Source of the DNA: Candidatus Schekmanbacteria bacterium RIFCSPLOWO2_02_FULL_38_14
GTDB lineage: Bacteria; Schekmanbacteria; GWA2-38-11
DNA length: 64,000 bases
Direction of reading: 5' to 3'
Assembly: GCA_001790855.1 (NCBI GenBank)
Contig: MGDH01000011.1
Location: 182,239 to 246,238, forward strand
Shown here: piece by piece, positions 18,181 to 27,305 of the stretch
Numbering within the stretch: position 1 is the stretch's first letter
Layout: every line of letters starts with the position of its first letter
Notes under the pieces: model-generated
Seen by the model: the letters and a program-made list of their open reading frames with translations, nothing else
Databases searched by the model: none
Told to the model about the DNA's origin: nothing
Position numbers and translations under genes: made by a program

Positions 18181-19731
18181 CTATCTGATTTCTGTTTCTT
18201 TGTAATAAAATGCCAAGATATCTTTGCAGGAATATCCCTTTTTAGCCATGCTGTATGCACCCCACTGGCTCATGCCAACTCCATGACCGAATCCTCTGCC
18301 AGAAAATTCCACCAGATTTCCCTTTTTCCTGATTTCACACAGCGTACTTTTCATATTATAAGGCCCGATTTTCAGGCGAAATGTATTGCCGTTAAGTTCA
18401 AGTTTGCCTCCTTGATGAGATATTGAAACCTTGACAATCCTTCCATATCTACTCTTTTTTACAGGAACTATTTCAAAAATTTTACTGACTTTTATTCCGT
18501 TGTCATTAAGTAGTTTTTCAAGTTCTATCAATTTTATAGAATATGACCATTTATAATCCGGAAAGTCTATGCTGAACTCATCCTTATTCTCATCTAAATA
18601 TGGCAAATCAATACCCCAGACATTCTCTGAATCCTCAAGAAAGCCACCGCTGTTTGAGTGAAAATAGGCAAGAATTAACTTTCCTTTATATGTAATAACT
18701 TTGCCTTTTGTAAGGTCAACAGCGTTGTTGCTTGTTTTATTCTCTTTGTCAAACCCTCCATAAACCTGTGAAAATTTTGTTGCATCAAGGTCAAATGGTT
18801 TATTCCTGCTCAGCTTTGCTCTGAACAGGGCATAGGTTCTCGATGCTATTGCCTGCGCCTTAAGGGCTTCAATATTCCAGTTCGGACTAACCTCCTTAGG
18901 AAGTACGCCATAAAGGTATTCCTCTATGTTTAGCCTGTTTATTATTAGTAACTCATCATTGTCCTTTAATGCAGTTATCTTCCCTCTCAAATGTTTTCCG
19001 TCTATAGTTATCAAATGGCGATTTTCAGGCTCAATGGTTATCTGCTGAAAAGGAGAATCTTTTGAATCAACAACTATACCGTTCTTTGATACTGATATTT
19101 CTGTTTCTCTTTTTGGTATACAATTATTGATTCCTGAAAAATAAAATATTTTAATTCCTTCCTTTGAACCAATCCTGAAACTTTTACCTCTTTTGAAAAC
19201 AACCCTTATCTCTTCATTTGAATAGTTTTTTCTCCATTCTAAAGACTGTTTCCCCAATGATATTTCCATGATATAATCTTCACACTGCCGAAGAATAAGT
19301 TCTGCTGTTTCTCTTTGTTCTGCATCAGGATAATTCATCAGAAAATATTTCAGCTTATCCTGAGACTTTGTGTAATCACGCATTTCAAAAAAAGCTTTAC
19401 CAAGTTTTAAGTAAATTTCTCCTGAATTATTTTTATCAACAGAAAGGAATAAGGCTTTATTATACTCCTCTATTGCTTTTTCATAATATTCAAAAAAATC
19501 TCCGTAAATATCCCCTTTGATTTTATGGGCAAGGGCAATATCAGGCTTCTTATCTGACGTGTCAATGACCTCTTTTGCGAGTATTGAAGCCCCGATGAAA
19601 TCATTCTTAGCCAAAAGTTCTCTTGCCCTGTCTATCCTGAAGTCTATTTTTGTATTATTATCCGAGAAGGAGTTTAATGAAGGAATTACAAGAAATATTA
19701 TTAATATAATAGATTTTGCTGGCTTTTTCAT
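18181..19731 (-). CDS. SpoIID/LytB-domain protein with N-terminal TPR-like repeats
   Basis: 516 residues. A signal peptide (about 5-24) leads into helical TPR-type repeats to about residue 145 (KGDIYGDFFEYYEKAIEEYN and similar). The SpoIID/LytB domain covers about 235-516: YLYGVLPKEVSPNWNIEALK-AQAIASRTYAL, YFHSNSGGFLEDSENVWG and the end motif GRGFGHGVGMSQWGAY. In sporulating bacteria SpoIID is a lytic transglycosylase acting on denuded glycan; in Gram-negatives such proteins are exported and probably act on peptidoglycan. The gene is nine bases downstream of an exported glycosidase-type gene on the same strand. Confidence 0.88.
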   Translation of the reverse strand: MKKPAKSIILIIFLVIPSLNSFSDNNTKIDFRIDRARELLAKNDFIGASILAKEVIDTSDKKPDIALAHKIKGDIYGDFFEYYEKAIEEYNKALFLSVDKNNSGEIYLKLGKAFFEMRDYTKSQDKLKYFLMNYPDAEQRETAELILRQCEDYIMEISLGKQSLEWRKNYSNEEIRVVFKRGKSFRIGSKEGIKIFYFSGINNCIPKRETEISVSKNGIVVDSKDSPFQQITIEPENRHLITIDGKHLRGKITALKDNDELLIINRLNIEEYLYGVLPKEVSPNWNIEALKAQAIASRTYALFRAKLSRNKPFDLDATKFSQVYGGFDKENKTSNNAVDLTKGKVITYKGKLILAYFHSNSGGFLEDSENVWGIDLPYLDENKDEFSIDFPDYKWSYSIKLIELEKLLNDNGIKVSKIFEIVPVKKSRYGRIVKVSISHQGGKLELNGNTFRLKIGPYNMKSTLCEIRKKGNLVEFSGRGFGHGVGMSQWGAYSMAKKGYSCKDILAFYYKETEIR

Positions 19732-19740
19732 TAATAGTCT

Positions 19741-20634
19741 TTATCTTTGGAAAATTCCAATTGCATTTATGATTTTACCTGCCCCTTTTACATAAAGCTC
19801 AATATTTTTATTTCCAAAAAACATCTGCGCTGATGGACCTCCGTCAAGATTCAGAGAGTCATTGCACCCCAATCTTTTCATCACTTCAGCAAGTTCATAG
19901 AGAGACAAGCCGTTAAATCCTGTTTCGCTTGCAAGCATCAGAATCTTTTTTTCTTTTGTCAATCCTATCGCTGTACGAGGGAGTAGTTTAAATTCATTAA
20001 ATACTGAAGGCTTGTCTATCCTTATCTCTCCATCTTTAACCAACACAGGACCCGCCTGAACTGCCTGTAAAATATCAGGAGATTTTTTATAATTTTCCTT
20101 GTAAATGATTTCTGCTGTTCTATCTTTTTTCACCAGAAAAACTCCGTTTATTCCTGCAAGCCACTTTGAGATTTCACGCCCGTCAGCAGTCAGTATCCCG
20201 ACAGGTTTCAGGCTTTTCTTATCTTTTTCATAGTCATAGTATCCCCCTGTCACTGCACCAATAGCACCTGACTTTTTCACAAGGTCTCTTATATCAGCCC
20301 CCATCTTTTCTCCGTAGTCATGGCAGTAAACAAGACGGAGTACGGTATTTTTTGGGTCAATTCGCAAAATCTTAATATTTACTTTCTGGACTCTATCTAT
20401 GAACCCTGTCTCTTTTTCAACATCTTCTTTTCTTAATCCGATTCCGTACCAATCAGGACGATGCAATGCGATTTCCTTAATCTCAACTCCATCAGCAACA
20501 ATTTTCCAATTTTTCTCAGAAAATAGCCCATCATAATTAAGTTCTCTGCTTATCTCTTTTGCAAAGGAACAAGGCAGAGAAAAAATTAAAAAAATAACTG
20601 CTAATAGTTTTATGAATATATTTTTTTGATACAT
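19741..20634 (-). CDS. Exported phosphodiester glycosidase (NAGPA domain) family protein
   Basis: About 297 residues with a signal peptide ending near CSFA. The NAGPA-type domain shows GAIGAVTGGYYDYEKD, AVQAGPVLVKDG, LPRTAIGLTKEKKILMLAS and CNDSLNLDGGPSAQMFF, the usual order. Homologues remove GlcNAc from a phosphodiester; the bacterial substrates are mostly unknown and may be cell-wall or exopolysaccharide glycans. I start it at the ATG at 20634, with AGGGG four bases upstream and the signal peptide at once. It precedes the SpoIID gene by nine bases, so both probably work on the same envelope polymer. Confidence 0.85.
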   Translation of the reverse strand: MYQKNIFIKLLAVIFLIFSLPCSFAKEISRELNYDGLFSEKNWKIVADGVEIKEIALHRPDWYGIGLRKEDVEKETGFIDRVQKVNIKILRIDPKNTVLRLVYCHDYGEKMGADIRDLVKKSGAIGAVTGGYYDYEKDKKSLKPVGILTADGREISKWLAGINGVFLVKKDRTAEIIYKENYKKSPDILQAVQAGPVLVKDGEIRIDKPSVFNEFKLLPRTAIGLTKEKKILMLASETGFNGLSLYELAEVMKRLGCNDSLNLDGGPSAQMFFGNKNIELYVKGAGKIINAIGIFQR

Positions 20635-20700
20635 TTCGCCCCTGCTGTTCATTTTTCGCTATTCACTTACTTCAAATTCAAAAATCCTAACGATACACTC

Positions 20701-21333
20701 TCACTCAAGCCTTCCCCCATCAACAGGGCAGAATTCCCAGGATTTTTCATAATAGATGTGTGTATTATTTATTGTGCAGCGTTTGTATTTTTTTATCTCT
20801 TCAGAATTTTTATTATCCCTGCTTTCGATATTAATTTTTTCTTCTTTTGTTTCCTTTATTTCAGGCTTTTTACCTTGTTCTCTTTTATCTGTAGTTATAT
20901 CACCCTTGAAACCTTCAAGTTTTAATCCGTTCTCACTGCCAGACTTAACAAAAGTGATTTTATTTATATCCTTAATTTCAAATATCATTCTTCTGCTCTC
21001 AGAAAATCCAAAAAACTCACCATTTAATTTAAAATCATTCTTCATCCCTTTTATCATCTCACCGTTTTCCATTAATATGCTTATTTCATTGCTGTTAAAA
21101 CCAATCTCTTTCACAACAGAGAAATAAATTTTATCCCAACCCTCATTTCTTCTTTTTAACAAGAAATCATTCTTCTCTGTAAAAAAACCATCACTCCAGT
21201 TCAGCATAACATTTTTAATATAAAATTCTTTACCATCTTCTTTCAACACAGTCGCATCAATAGAATAAGATAAAAAAGGAATTGATAAAAAAGCTGATAC
21301 TGCAAATAGCAAAGCTATAATTTTTTTTAACAT
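20701..21333 (-). CDS. Exported protein of unknown function with C-terminal cysteine pair
   Basis: 210 residues. The signal peptide runs about 1-25. Strand-rich sequence follows with two similar stretches (KEIGFNSNEISILMENGEMI and FEIKDINKITFVKSG), then a charged Lys/Glu linker (about 150-180). The end, KRCTINNTHIYYEKSWEFCPVDGGRLE, carries two cysteines 17 residues apart. No family is recognised. It lies 66 bases upstream of the glycosidase-like gene on the same strand and probably belongs to this envelope cluster. Confidence 0.6.
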   Translation of the reverse strand: MLKKIIALLFAVSAFLSIPFLSYSIDATVLKEDGKEFYIKNVMLNWSDGFFTEKNDFLLKRRNEGWDKIYFSVVKEIGFNSNEISILMENGEMIKGMKNDFKLNGEFFGFSESRRMIFEIKDINKITFVKSGSENGLKLEGFKGDITTDKREQGKKPEIKETKEEKINIESRDNKNSEEIKKYKRCTINNTHIYYEKSWEFCPVDGGRLE

Positions 21334-21410
21334 TTGATATTACTCCAGATTGAGTTTTAACATTTACTTGAATTTTGAGTTTTGTAATTTGACATTAATC
21401 TGCCTGCCCT

Positions 21411-22226
21411 TTATGGCTTATATAATAATTCAATCTCGTCATATCTGAAGACAGGTCCATCCGTACAAACATATTTATCATCTATTCTGCAGTGTCCGCA
21501 GAATCCAATGCCGCATTTCATCTGACGCTCAAGAGAAGTTATAATATCTCTTTTGTCAAGCCCGTTTTTGAGCAGGGAGGAGAATACGGAACTAAGCATT
21601 GCGTTGGGACCGCATACAAAAGCAGTTGTACCAAGAGGATTAATTTTAAAATTATCAAGAAGTAATCCAACTACCCCCTTTTTCCCTTTCCAGTTCTCAT
21701 CAGGAAAATCAACAGTTGTTTCAATATTTACATCATTTTTCTCTGACCATAGATTTATGTCATCTTTAAATGGCATGTCCTGCGGAGTCCTTGCTCCAAA
21801 CAGGATATCTATTCTCCCAAATGACTTTCTTTCTAAAATTAAAGCCTCAACCAATGGTTTCAATGCTCCCATTCCCATTCCGCCTGCAACAATAATACTG
21901 TCTCTGTTTTTAAGTGCATTAATATCAAAACCGTTTCCAAAAGGTCCACGGATACCAAGTTTATCTCCGGGCTTCATTGAGAATAACTGCGTGGTTAATT
22001 TTCCGACCTTTGCAACCGTTACCTCAATCTTTCCATCTCTTGCAGGAAATGACGAAAAAGCAAATGCAGCCTCACCATACCCAAAAACAGAAAACATCAT
22101 AAACTGCCCGGGCTTATATGCAAAACAATTCTCATTGGAAACAGAAAACACGAAGGTTCTGATATCTCTTGCCTCTTCTTTGAAAGATTCAATTTTTGCT
22201 ATTATTGGAAGATATTCATTGTTCAT
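21411..22226 (-). CDS. FAD/NAD(P)-binding electron-transfer subunit, hydrogenase gamma (HydG)-like
   Basis: About 271 residues of the ferredoxin-NADP reductase type. The FAD site is YKPGQFMMFSVFGYGEAAFA followed by FSS, the NAD site is IVAGGMGMGALKPL, VCGPNAM follows, and a C-terminal [2Fe-2S] site is CGIGFCGHCRIDDKYVC. This is the layout of the gamma subunit of sulfhydrogenases and NADP-reducing complexes. Here it follows a formate dehydrogenase and an Fe-S subunit, so it probably passes electrons between NAD(P) and formate. The ATG at 22226 is chosen; a TTG at 22253 and an ATG at 22241 are alternatives. Confidence 0.85.
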   Translation of the reverse strand: MNNEYLPIIAKIESFKEEARDIRTFVFSVSNENCFAYKPGQFMMFSVFGYGEAAFAFSSFPARDGKIEVTVAKVGKLTTQLFSMKPGDKLGIRGPFGNGFDINALKNRDSIIVAGGMGMGALKPLVEALILERKSFGRIDILFGARTPQDMPFKDDINLWSEKNDVNIETTVDFPDENWKGKKGVVGLLLDNFKINPLGTTAFVCGPNAMLSSVFSSLLKNGLDKRDIITSLERQMKCGIGFCGHCRIDDKYVCTDGPVFRYDEIELLYKP

Positions 22227-22264
22227 CTTTTCATATCCCATAAATCCAGACAATCAATCGCAGG

Positions 22265-23320
22265 CTAAAGACTGCGGCTACATTTTGGTTCTTTGTTTTT
22301 GATTTTCATCAACACCGCTCCTGTTCCTATATCACCTAAGCATACCACATCACACCGACCACACCCGGTGCATCCGGCGCTGCTGTACCGTTCTTCAAAA
22401 TATTTTAGCCTGTGCATAAATCTGTATTTCAATCTTTCGCCAGGTGTAGGAATAGGGTTATATGCGTGAACCATTCTTGAAAACCCTGAAAACAGACATG
22501 AATCCCAGTACCTGTATCTTTTGATTAATTCATTTTCAAAGTCTTCAATTGTATTATAACAGGTACAAACAGGACAAACATAGCAACACCCTCCGCAGTC
22601 CTGACAGCTTAGTGCAATATTCTCCCATGCCTTAGAGCTAACCTTCCCCTTTCTTAGATTCTCTATTGTTTTCGCAAACGGATTGTTTCTTTTTATCTTT
22701 TCTTCTAAAATTTTAACATTCTCTTCTCTTAACTTGAAATCTCTCTTTTCTGTTTCACTAAACAGTAACCTGTTTTTTTTTAATATTTCTTTTCCCGCTT
22801 CAGTCTCTGCCTCTATAAGATATCCGTCTTCCAAGCCTGAAAGCCGTAAATCATAGCCATCACAATAAAGCGTCTCTCCGGGAATGGCTGTGCAGAAACA
22901 CTCGGGAGCACATTCATTACAAAGAAAATTAACAACTACTGTGTTCTGCCTGAGTTTCTGATAGTAGGAGTCTGTTCTTTCTCCAGAAAAAAACCTGTCA
23001 ACTCCATTTATAGCTTTCAAATCACATGTTCTTATCCCAAAAATCAGCTTTTTCCTTGTTTTCCTCTCTTCCTTATCAACTAAAGTTTTTAATTCATTCA
23101 AATCCATCTTGAACATCAGCTCTATCTGCGGGAAAAAAAATCTTTTTGGAGACTCAACAGCATTTATGTAATCAAGGGTGATATCAGAGGAGTTTTTTAT
23201 ATGGTTAAAAAATATATCCCCTCCTGTCTTTACAGGAGCTATCACTTCAAATTCACTGCACAGTGAATCAATGAGTTTAAATAAATTCTCTCTTGATATT
23301 TTTTTTATCTGCAACTTCAT
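22265..23320 (-). CDS. 4Fe-4S dicluster protein, hydrogenase beta (HydB)-like
   Basis: About 351 residues. Cysteine-rich signatures include CNECAPECFC in the middle, CQDCGGCCYVCPVCTC and a final CTGCGRCDVVC, giving at least two 4Fe-4S sites at the C-terminus. The N-terminal part (FGIRTCDLKAINGVDRFF) matches the HydB or sulfhydrogenase-beta family. It should relay electrons between the formate dehydrogenase catalytic subunit and the flavoprotein downstream. The ATG at 23320 lies seven bases after the fdhA stop, and the next gene starts 38 bases further on: a clear three-gene operon. Confidence 0.85.
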   Translation of the reverse strand: MKLQIKKISRENLFKLIDSLCSEFEVIAPVKTGGDIFFNHIKNSSDITLDYINAVESPKRFFFPQIELMFKMDLNELKTLVDKEERKTRKKLIFGIRTCDLKAINGVDRFFSGERTDSYYQKLRQNTVVVNFLCNECAPECFCTAIPGETLYCDGYDLRLSGLEDGYLIEAETEAGKEILKKNRLLFSETEKRDFKLREENVKILEEKIKRNNPFAKTIENLRKGKVSSKAWENIALSCQDCGGCCYVCPVCTCYNTIEDFENELIKRYRYWDSCLFSGFSRMVHAYNPIPTPGERLKYRFMHRLKYFEERYSSAGCTGCGRCDVVCLGDIGTGAVLMKIKNKEPKCSRSL

Positions 23321-23327
23321 AATGTTT

Positions 23328-25358
23328 CTACATTTTCTCAATCTTTACACTGCAGACCTTAAACTCTGGTATCTTAGCCTCCCTGTCAACTGCAGGGTTT
23401 GTTAAAAGATTTGCAGCTGCCTCAGCAAAATGGAATGGAATAAACACAACCCCTTCAGGAACCCTTTCAGTCACAAGCGCTTTTGTAACAAGCTCTCCCC
23501 TCCTTGATATTATCTTCACATTCTCACTGTTCTTGATTTTTCTCTTTCCCGCATCAAATGGATTTATCTCTACAAATCCTTCAGAAACTTCCCTTTCAAG
23601 CGTTCCAACCTTTCTTGTCATTGTGCCAGTATGCCAGTGATAATAAATCCTTCCTGTTGTAAGCACCATCGGGAATTCCTTATCAGGAACCTCATCAGGC
23701 TCAGTAAACTCAACTGGATTGAAATACCCCTTCCCCCTTGGGAATTCTTTTTCATGCAGATATGATGTTCCTTTAGAATTTTTGTCAGCACAGGGCCATT
23801 GGAGATATTTTTCCTTTTCAAGTCTTTTGTAATTAATGCCACCATAAATAGGCGTAAGTGAAGCTATCTCGTCCATAACTTCTTCAGGACATCTGTAGTC
23901 CATTTTTAGCCCGAATCTTTTGCTTAACTCACTTATTATTTTCCAGTCAGGAAGGCTTTCTCCAAATTCAGGCACAGCTTGCCTTATTCTCTGAACAGCC
24001 CTGTCAGTATTTGTAAAAGTTCCGTCTTTTTCAGCAAAACTTGCAGATGGCAAAACCACATCTGCTATCTCAGCAGTTTCAGTCATAAACAATTCGATAA
24101 CAACAAGGAATTCAAGTTTCTTGAGCGATTCTTTAACGTGATTGATATGAGGGTCTGAAAGTAGTGGATTCTCTCCCATTATAATCAGCCCTTTAATCTT
24201 TCCACTGCCGGCGCCATCAATCATTTCTGTAATGGTCATTCCCGGAGTATCAGGAATCTTTACTCCCCATGCCTTTTCAAATTTTTCTCTTACTTCTTTG
24301 ATATTGACTTTTTGGTACCCAGTAAGAAAATTTGGAAGTGCTCCCATATCACATGCACCCTGCACATTGTTATGTCCCCGTAATGGGTTTACTCCTGTAA
24401 ATTGTTTTCCAATGTGTCCGGTTACCATAGCTAAATTGGCAAGCCCTGTAACATTGTCAGTTCCTGTTATATGCTGGGTAATTCCCATACCGTAAACAAT
24501 CATTCCGGTTTCCGATTTTGCATAAGCCTCTGCTGCCTGGTACAGAAGCCTTTCAGGAATGCCTGTTATCTTTTTAACCTCTGAAGGAGTATATTTTTTT
24601 ACTGCAGAAACCAGCCCCTCATAGTTCTCAGTCCTGCTCTTTATAAAATCTTCGTTAACCCATCCCTCATCAACTATTATCTTTATCATACCGTTTATCC
24701 ATGCAACATCTGTTCCGGGTTTCTGCCCGAGATAAAGATAAGCAAACCTGCTTAAAGGAATCCTTCGCGGGTCAACCACTATCAGCTTTGTTCCTTTTTC
24801 AACTGCCCTCCTTATTTTCGCACCAACCATTGGATGCTGCTCTGTCGGATTCGAACCTGTCAGAAGTATCGCTTTAGCATCCTCTATTTCGTTCTGGCTG
24901 TTTGTCATTGCACCAGACCCAAAAGCCTTTACAAGCCCTGTAACAGTTGATGAGTGGCATAGCCTTGCGCAGTGGTCTATATTGTTGGTGCCTATCGCTC
25001 CCCTTGCAAATTTCATCATCAGATAATTCTCCTCATTGGTAGCTTTTGCTGAAGAAAATATCCCTATGCTTTCAGGACCGTACTTAATTATCAGTTTTTT
25101 AAATCTGCTTACAATTTCATCAAGCGCCGTTTCCCATGAGATTTTTCTGAACTTATCCTCTTTTTTTATGAGCGGGCTTGCAAGCCTTCCATGTCCCCTT
25201 AAAAGCTCAGGGATAGTCCATCCCTTTGCGCACAAAGTGCCTTTGGTTACATAATGGGAGCGCTGCGGCGTAACTCCGATTACATGGTCGCCTTCAACAT
25301 TCAAAAACATGCCACACCCACATCCACAATAAACACATATAGTAGGAACTCTTTTCAT
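23328..25358 (-). CDS. fdhA: Formate dehydrogenase catalytic subunit (molybdopterin, Cys type)
   Basis: 676 residues, cytosolic as no Tat signal is present. The N-terminal 4Fe-4S site is C8, C11, C15 and C43. Residues HCARLCHSSTVTGL carry Cys134 as the Mo/W ligand followed by His135, so the enzyme is the cysteine form and needs no selenocysteine. Domain order follows the FdhF family with VDPRRIPLSRFA, GENPLLSDPH and a C-terminal molydopterin-dinucleotide fold (TGRIYYHWHTGTMTRK). It oxidises formate or reduces CO2. The partner genes are of hydrogenase beta and gamma type instead of the usual NuoE/F-like subunits. Confidence 0.93.
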   Translation of the reverse strand: MKRVPTICVYCGCGCGMFLNVEGDHVIGVTPQRSHYVTKGTLCAKGWTIPELLRGHGRLASPLIKKEDKFRKISWETALDEIVSRFKKLIIKYGPESIGIFSSAKATNEENYLMMKFARGAIGTNNIDHCARLCHSSTVTGLVKAFGSGAMTNSQNEIEDAKAILLTGSNPTEQHPMVGAKIRRAVEKGTKLIVVDPRRIPLSRFAYLYLGQKPGTDVAWINGMIKIIVDEGWVNEDFIKSRTENYEGLVSAVKKYTPSEVKKITGIPERLLYQAAEAYAKSETGMIVYGMGITQHITGTDNVTGLANLAMVTGHIGKQFTGVNPLRGHNNVQGACDMGALPNFLTGYQKVNIKEVREKFEKAWGVKIPDTPGMTITEMIDGAGSGKIKGLIIMGENPLLSDPHINHVKESLKKLEFLVVIELFMTETAEIADVVLPSASFAEKDGTFTNTDRAVQRIRQAVPEFGESLPDWKIISELSKRFGLKMDYRCPEEVMDEIASLTPIYGGINYKRLEKEKYLQWPCADKNSKGTSYLHEKEFPRGKGYFNPVEFTEPDEVPDKEFPMVLTTGRIYYHWHTGTMTRKVGTLEREVSEGFVEINPFDAGKRKIKNSENVKIISRRGELVTKALVTERVPEGVVFIPFHFAEAAANLLTNPAVDREAKIPEFKVCSVKIEKM

Positions 25359-25552
25359 AAAAAATCTATTTTTCTTTTTTGATCATACCAAAAATCTCTC
25401 TAACAAAATATTATCCTTTATTATTTTTCTTCAACATCCCAATTGTTTTCTTGTTTTGGTCAATATTTTTTCAATAGACTCTCATTTTTTACAATTCCCT
25501 TGACAAAAGTATGTCATGGGGTTTATTTATATTAGTAAAAGGATAGCATGAT

Positions 25553-26098
25553 ATGCAAAAAATAATTATTACATTATTATTCATTTCCATTCTTATTTTC
25601 CAACCTCTTTTTGCAAGCGCGGATGAATATGACAGAAATGAGGCTTTTGTTTCTTGGAAACTTATGGCATATTCCTTATATCCCTTTGGGTATACATTGG
25701 AAAAACTAATTGTTAAACCGGGACACTGGCTGTTCTCGCTTCCTTTTCTTAAAGATATATCAGGACATGAAGAATTAAGCAAGAGTCTGGTTTCCATGGA
25801 TTCGGAAGACAATTTTGAATCATATGAGAAGCTTAAATCACTTTACCTTGAGACCAAAAGTCAGACTGAAAAACCAGAAAAAGTTGCTCAGAATGCTGAA
25901 AACCTTGCTTCTGCAGAAGAAGCAATTACTGATAATGCCAAAAAATTTGCCGCAAGGGCAAGAACATCAGCTGCAAGGGCTGAGAATTCTGCTTCTCAGT
26001 CAGAAGATGCAGCTATAAAAGCTGAGGAGGCTGCCGGCAAAGCTGAACTATCAGCCCAGAAAGCTGAAGCCGTATTCAATAAACTGTTACAAAAGTAA
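25553..26098 (+). CDS. Exported protein with Ala-rich helical repeat tail
   Basis: 181 residues. A signal peptide (about 1-22, ending FASA) is followed by an aromatic middle part and, from about residue 115, a long Ala/Glu/Lys helix: NAENLASAEEAITDNAKKFA, AARARTSAARAENSASQ, AAIKAEEAAGKAELSAQKAE. The spacing of alanines suggests an alanine-zipper coiled coil of the kind seen in Lpp-like envelope proteins. There is no lipobox. AAAAGGA lies nine bases before the ATG, and a TTGACA about 50 bases upstream may be its -35 box. No family is recognised. Confidence 0.6.
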   Translation: MQKIIITLLFISILIFQPLFASADEYDRNEAFVSWKLMAYSLYPFGYTLEKLIVKPGHWLFSLPFLKDISGHEELSKSLVSMDSEDNFESYEKLKSLYLETKSQTEKPEKVAQNAENLASAEEAITDNAKKFAARARTSAARAENSASQSEDAAIKAEEAAGKAELSAQKAEAVFNKLLQK

Positions 26099-26191
26099 CC
26101 AAGCATCACCTCTCTTAATAACAATCCTCTAAACCATACCTGATTACAGTCCGAAAGAATTTTTGTTCTTAAATCGCAAACAAAATTTTCT

Positions 26192-26323
26192 ATGGGCATC
26201 AAAAACACATTTAATGAAAACAAATTCAAACAAGTGACCCTTATTGTTTTTCTTGCCCAAATCTTAACAGCAGGGTGCCTGTTTATAATTTTAAGCGCAA
26301 TGATTCTGACTGTTCTGATTTAA
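26192..26323 (+). CDS. Possible small membrane protein, 43 aa
   Basis: A 43-codon frame starting at an ATG with a basic N-terminus and a long hydrophobic C-terminal half (QVTLIVFLAQILTAGCLF and on), which also contains an LTAGC lipobox-like motif. No Shine-Dalgarno site is evident. It fills most of the 258-base gap between two convergent genes. It may be a real miniprotein or chance. Confidence 0.25.
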   Translation: MGIKNTFNENKFKQVTLIVFLAQILTAGCLFIILSAMILTVLI

Positions 26324-26356
26324 TATCTTCTCAATCTGATATTTGAGAATTTCAAT

Positions 26357-27082
26357 CTATCCAGTCTGAACAGATTCTATCTCCTCCAAAATTTCCCTTG
26401 CTGCTCTGGCTGGATCAGACGCATTTCGTATTGGTCTTCCTACAACAATGAAATCTGAGCCTGAAATAACAGCTTCTGAAGCGGTTGCAGTTCTTTTCTG
26501 GTCATCAGGAGGAAAATTTTTCCCTCTGATTCCCGGAGTAATAACTTTAAAATTTCTGCCACACTCATTCTTTATAATAGAGATTTCCTTTGGAGAGCAG
26601 ACAACACCGCCAAGACCTGAATCTTTTGCAATCTTTGCAAGGACTGTTACCTCATCAAGAACCGGGTTGATGATTCCCAATTCCTTAAGCTCTTCATTGC
26701 TCAAACTTGTAAGTATGGTTACAGCAATAATCAAAGGATATGTTATTTTCTCTTTCTCACATACATTTCCAACATCTTTAACCACCCTCTTCATCATTTC
26801 TCTCCCGCCAAGGGCATGAACATTAAAAATGGAAACACCGAGCCTTGCTGCCTGAATCCCTGCTTTTGCAACTGTAGTCGGTATGTCGTGGAATTTCAAA
26901 TCCAGAAAAACCTTTGCTCCATGACCCAATATCTTTTCAACAACCTTTGGCCCGCATTTGGTGAAAAGCTCTTTCCCGACTTTAAAAATACCAACATAAT
27001 CCTTAAGCCTTAAGACCCATTCCTCGGCCTCTTTAAGACTTTCTACATCCAAGGCAAATATAAGTTTATTTTTGGCGTTCAT
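26357..27082 (-). CDS. pyrF: Orotidine 5'-phosphate decarboxylase
   Basis: 241 residues, full length. FALDVESLKEA opens the barrel, DLKFHDIPTTVAKA (about 61-74) holds the catalytic Lys/Asp set, and TPGIRGK and FIVVGRPIRNASDPARAA bind the phosphate near the end. It makes UMP from OMP in pyrimidine synthesis. It stands as a single gene, divergent from mcmA1 with a 223-base shared upstream region. Confidence 0.97.
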   Translation of the reverse strand: MNAKNKLIFALDVESLKEAEEWVLRLKDYVGIFKVGKELFTKCGPKVVEKILGHGAKVFLDLKFHDIPTTVAKAGIQAARLGVSIFNVHALGGREMMKRVVKDVGNVCEKEKITYPLIIAVTILTSLSNEELKELGIINPVLDEVTVLAKIAKDSGLGGVVCSPKEISIIKNECGRNFKVITPGIRGKNFPPDDQKRTATASEAVISGSDFIVVGRPIRNASDPARAAREILEEIESVQTG

Positions 27083-27217
27083 TTAATGTGTTTATATTTT
27101 ATTTCAATTTTGATATTAAAACTAATTAATTATTTATATTATCCTGATATTTAAAGTCAAAGGAATTTGAAAATATTTTATCAGGTAAGTCACTTGACAT
27201 AATTTAAGTTTTAACCC

Positions 27218-27244
27218 TTGACTGAACAGATTTCTTATTATAAA
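27218..27244 (+). promoter_or_regulatory. Possible sigma-70-type promoter for mcmA1-mce
   Basis: TTGACT and TATAAA are separated by 15 bases, short of the usual 17, about 60 bases ahead of mcmA1. A second TTGACA at 27194 has no good -10 partner. Confidence 0.35.
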
Positions 27245-27305
27245 AATATTCCGCTGTTTTTGCAGCAAACACCTAAAATTAAAAAATCATGAAAGATAAT
27301 AAAAA

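Noticed and set aside
18181..19731. Sporulation locus suggested by the SpoIID domain and the SPL-like gene
   Set aside because: The SpoIID/LytB domain is common in non-spore-formers, the two genes are 35 kb apart and no other spore gene is present.
23328..25358. Selenocysteine formate dehydrogenase
   Set aside because: The metal-ligand position is a normal Cys codon (Cys134 before His135); there is no in-frame TGA.
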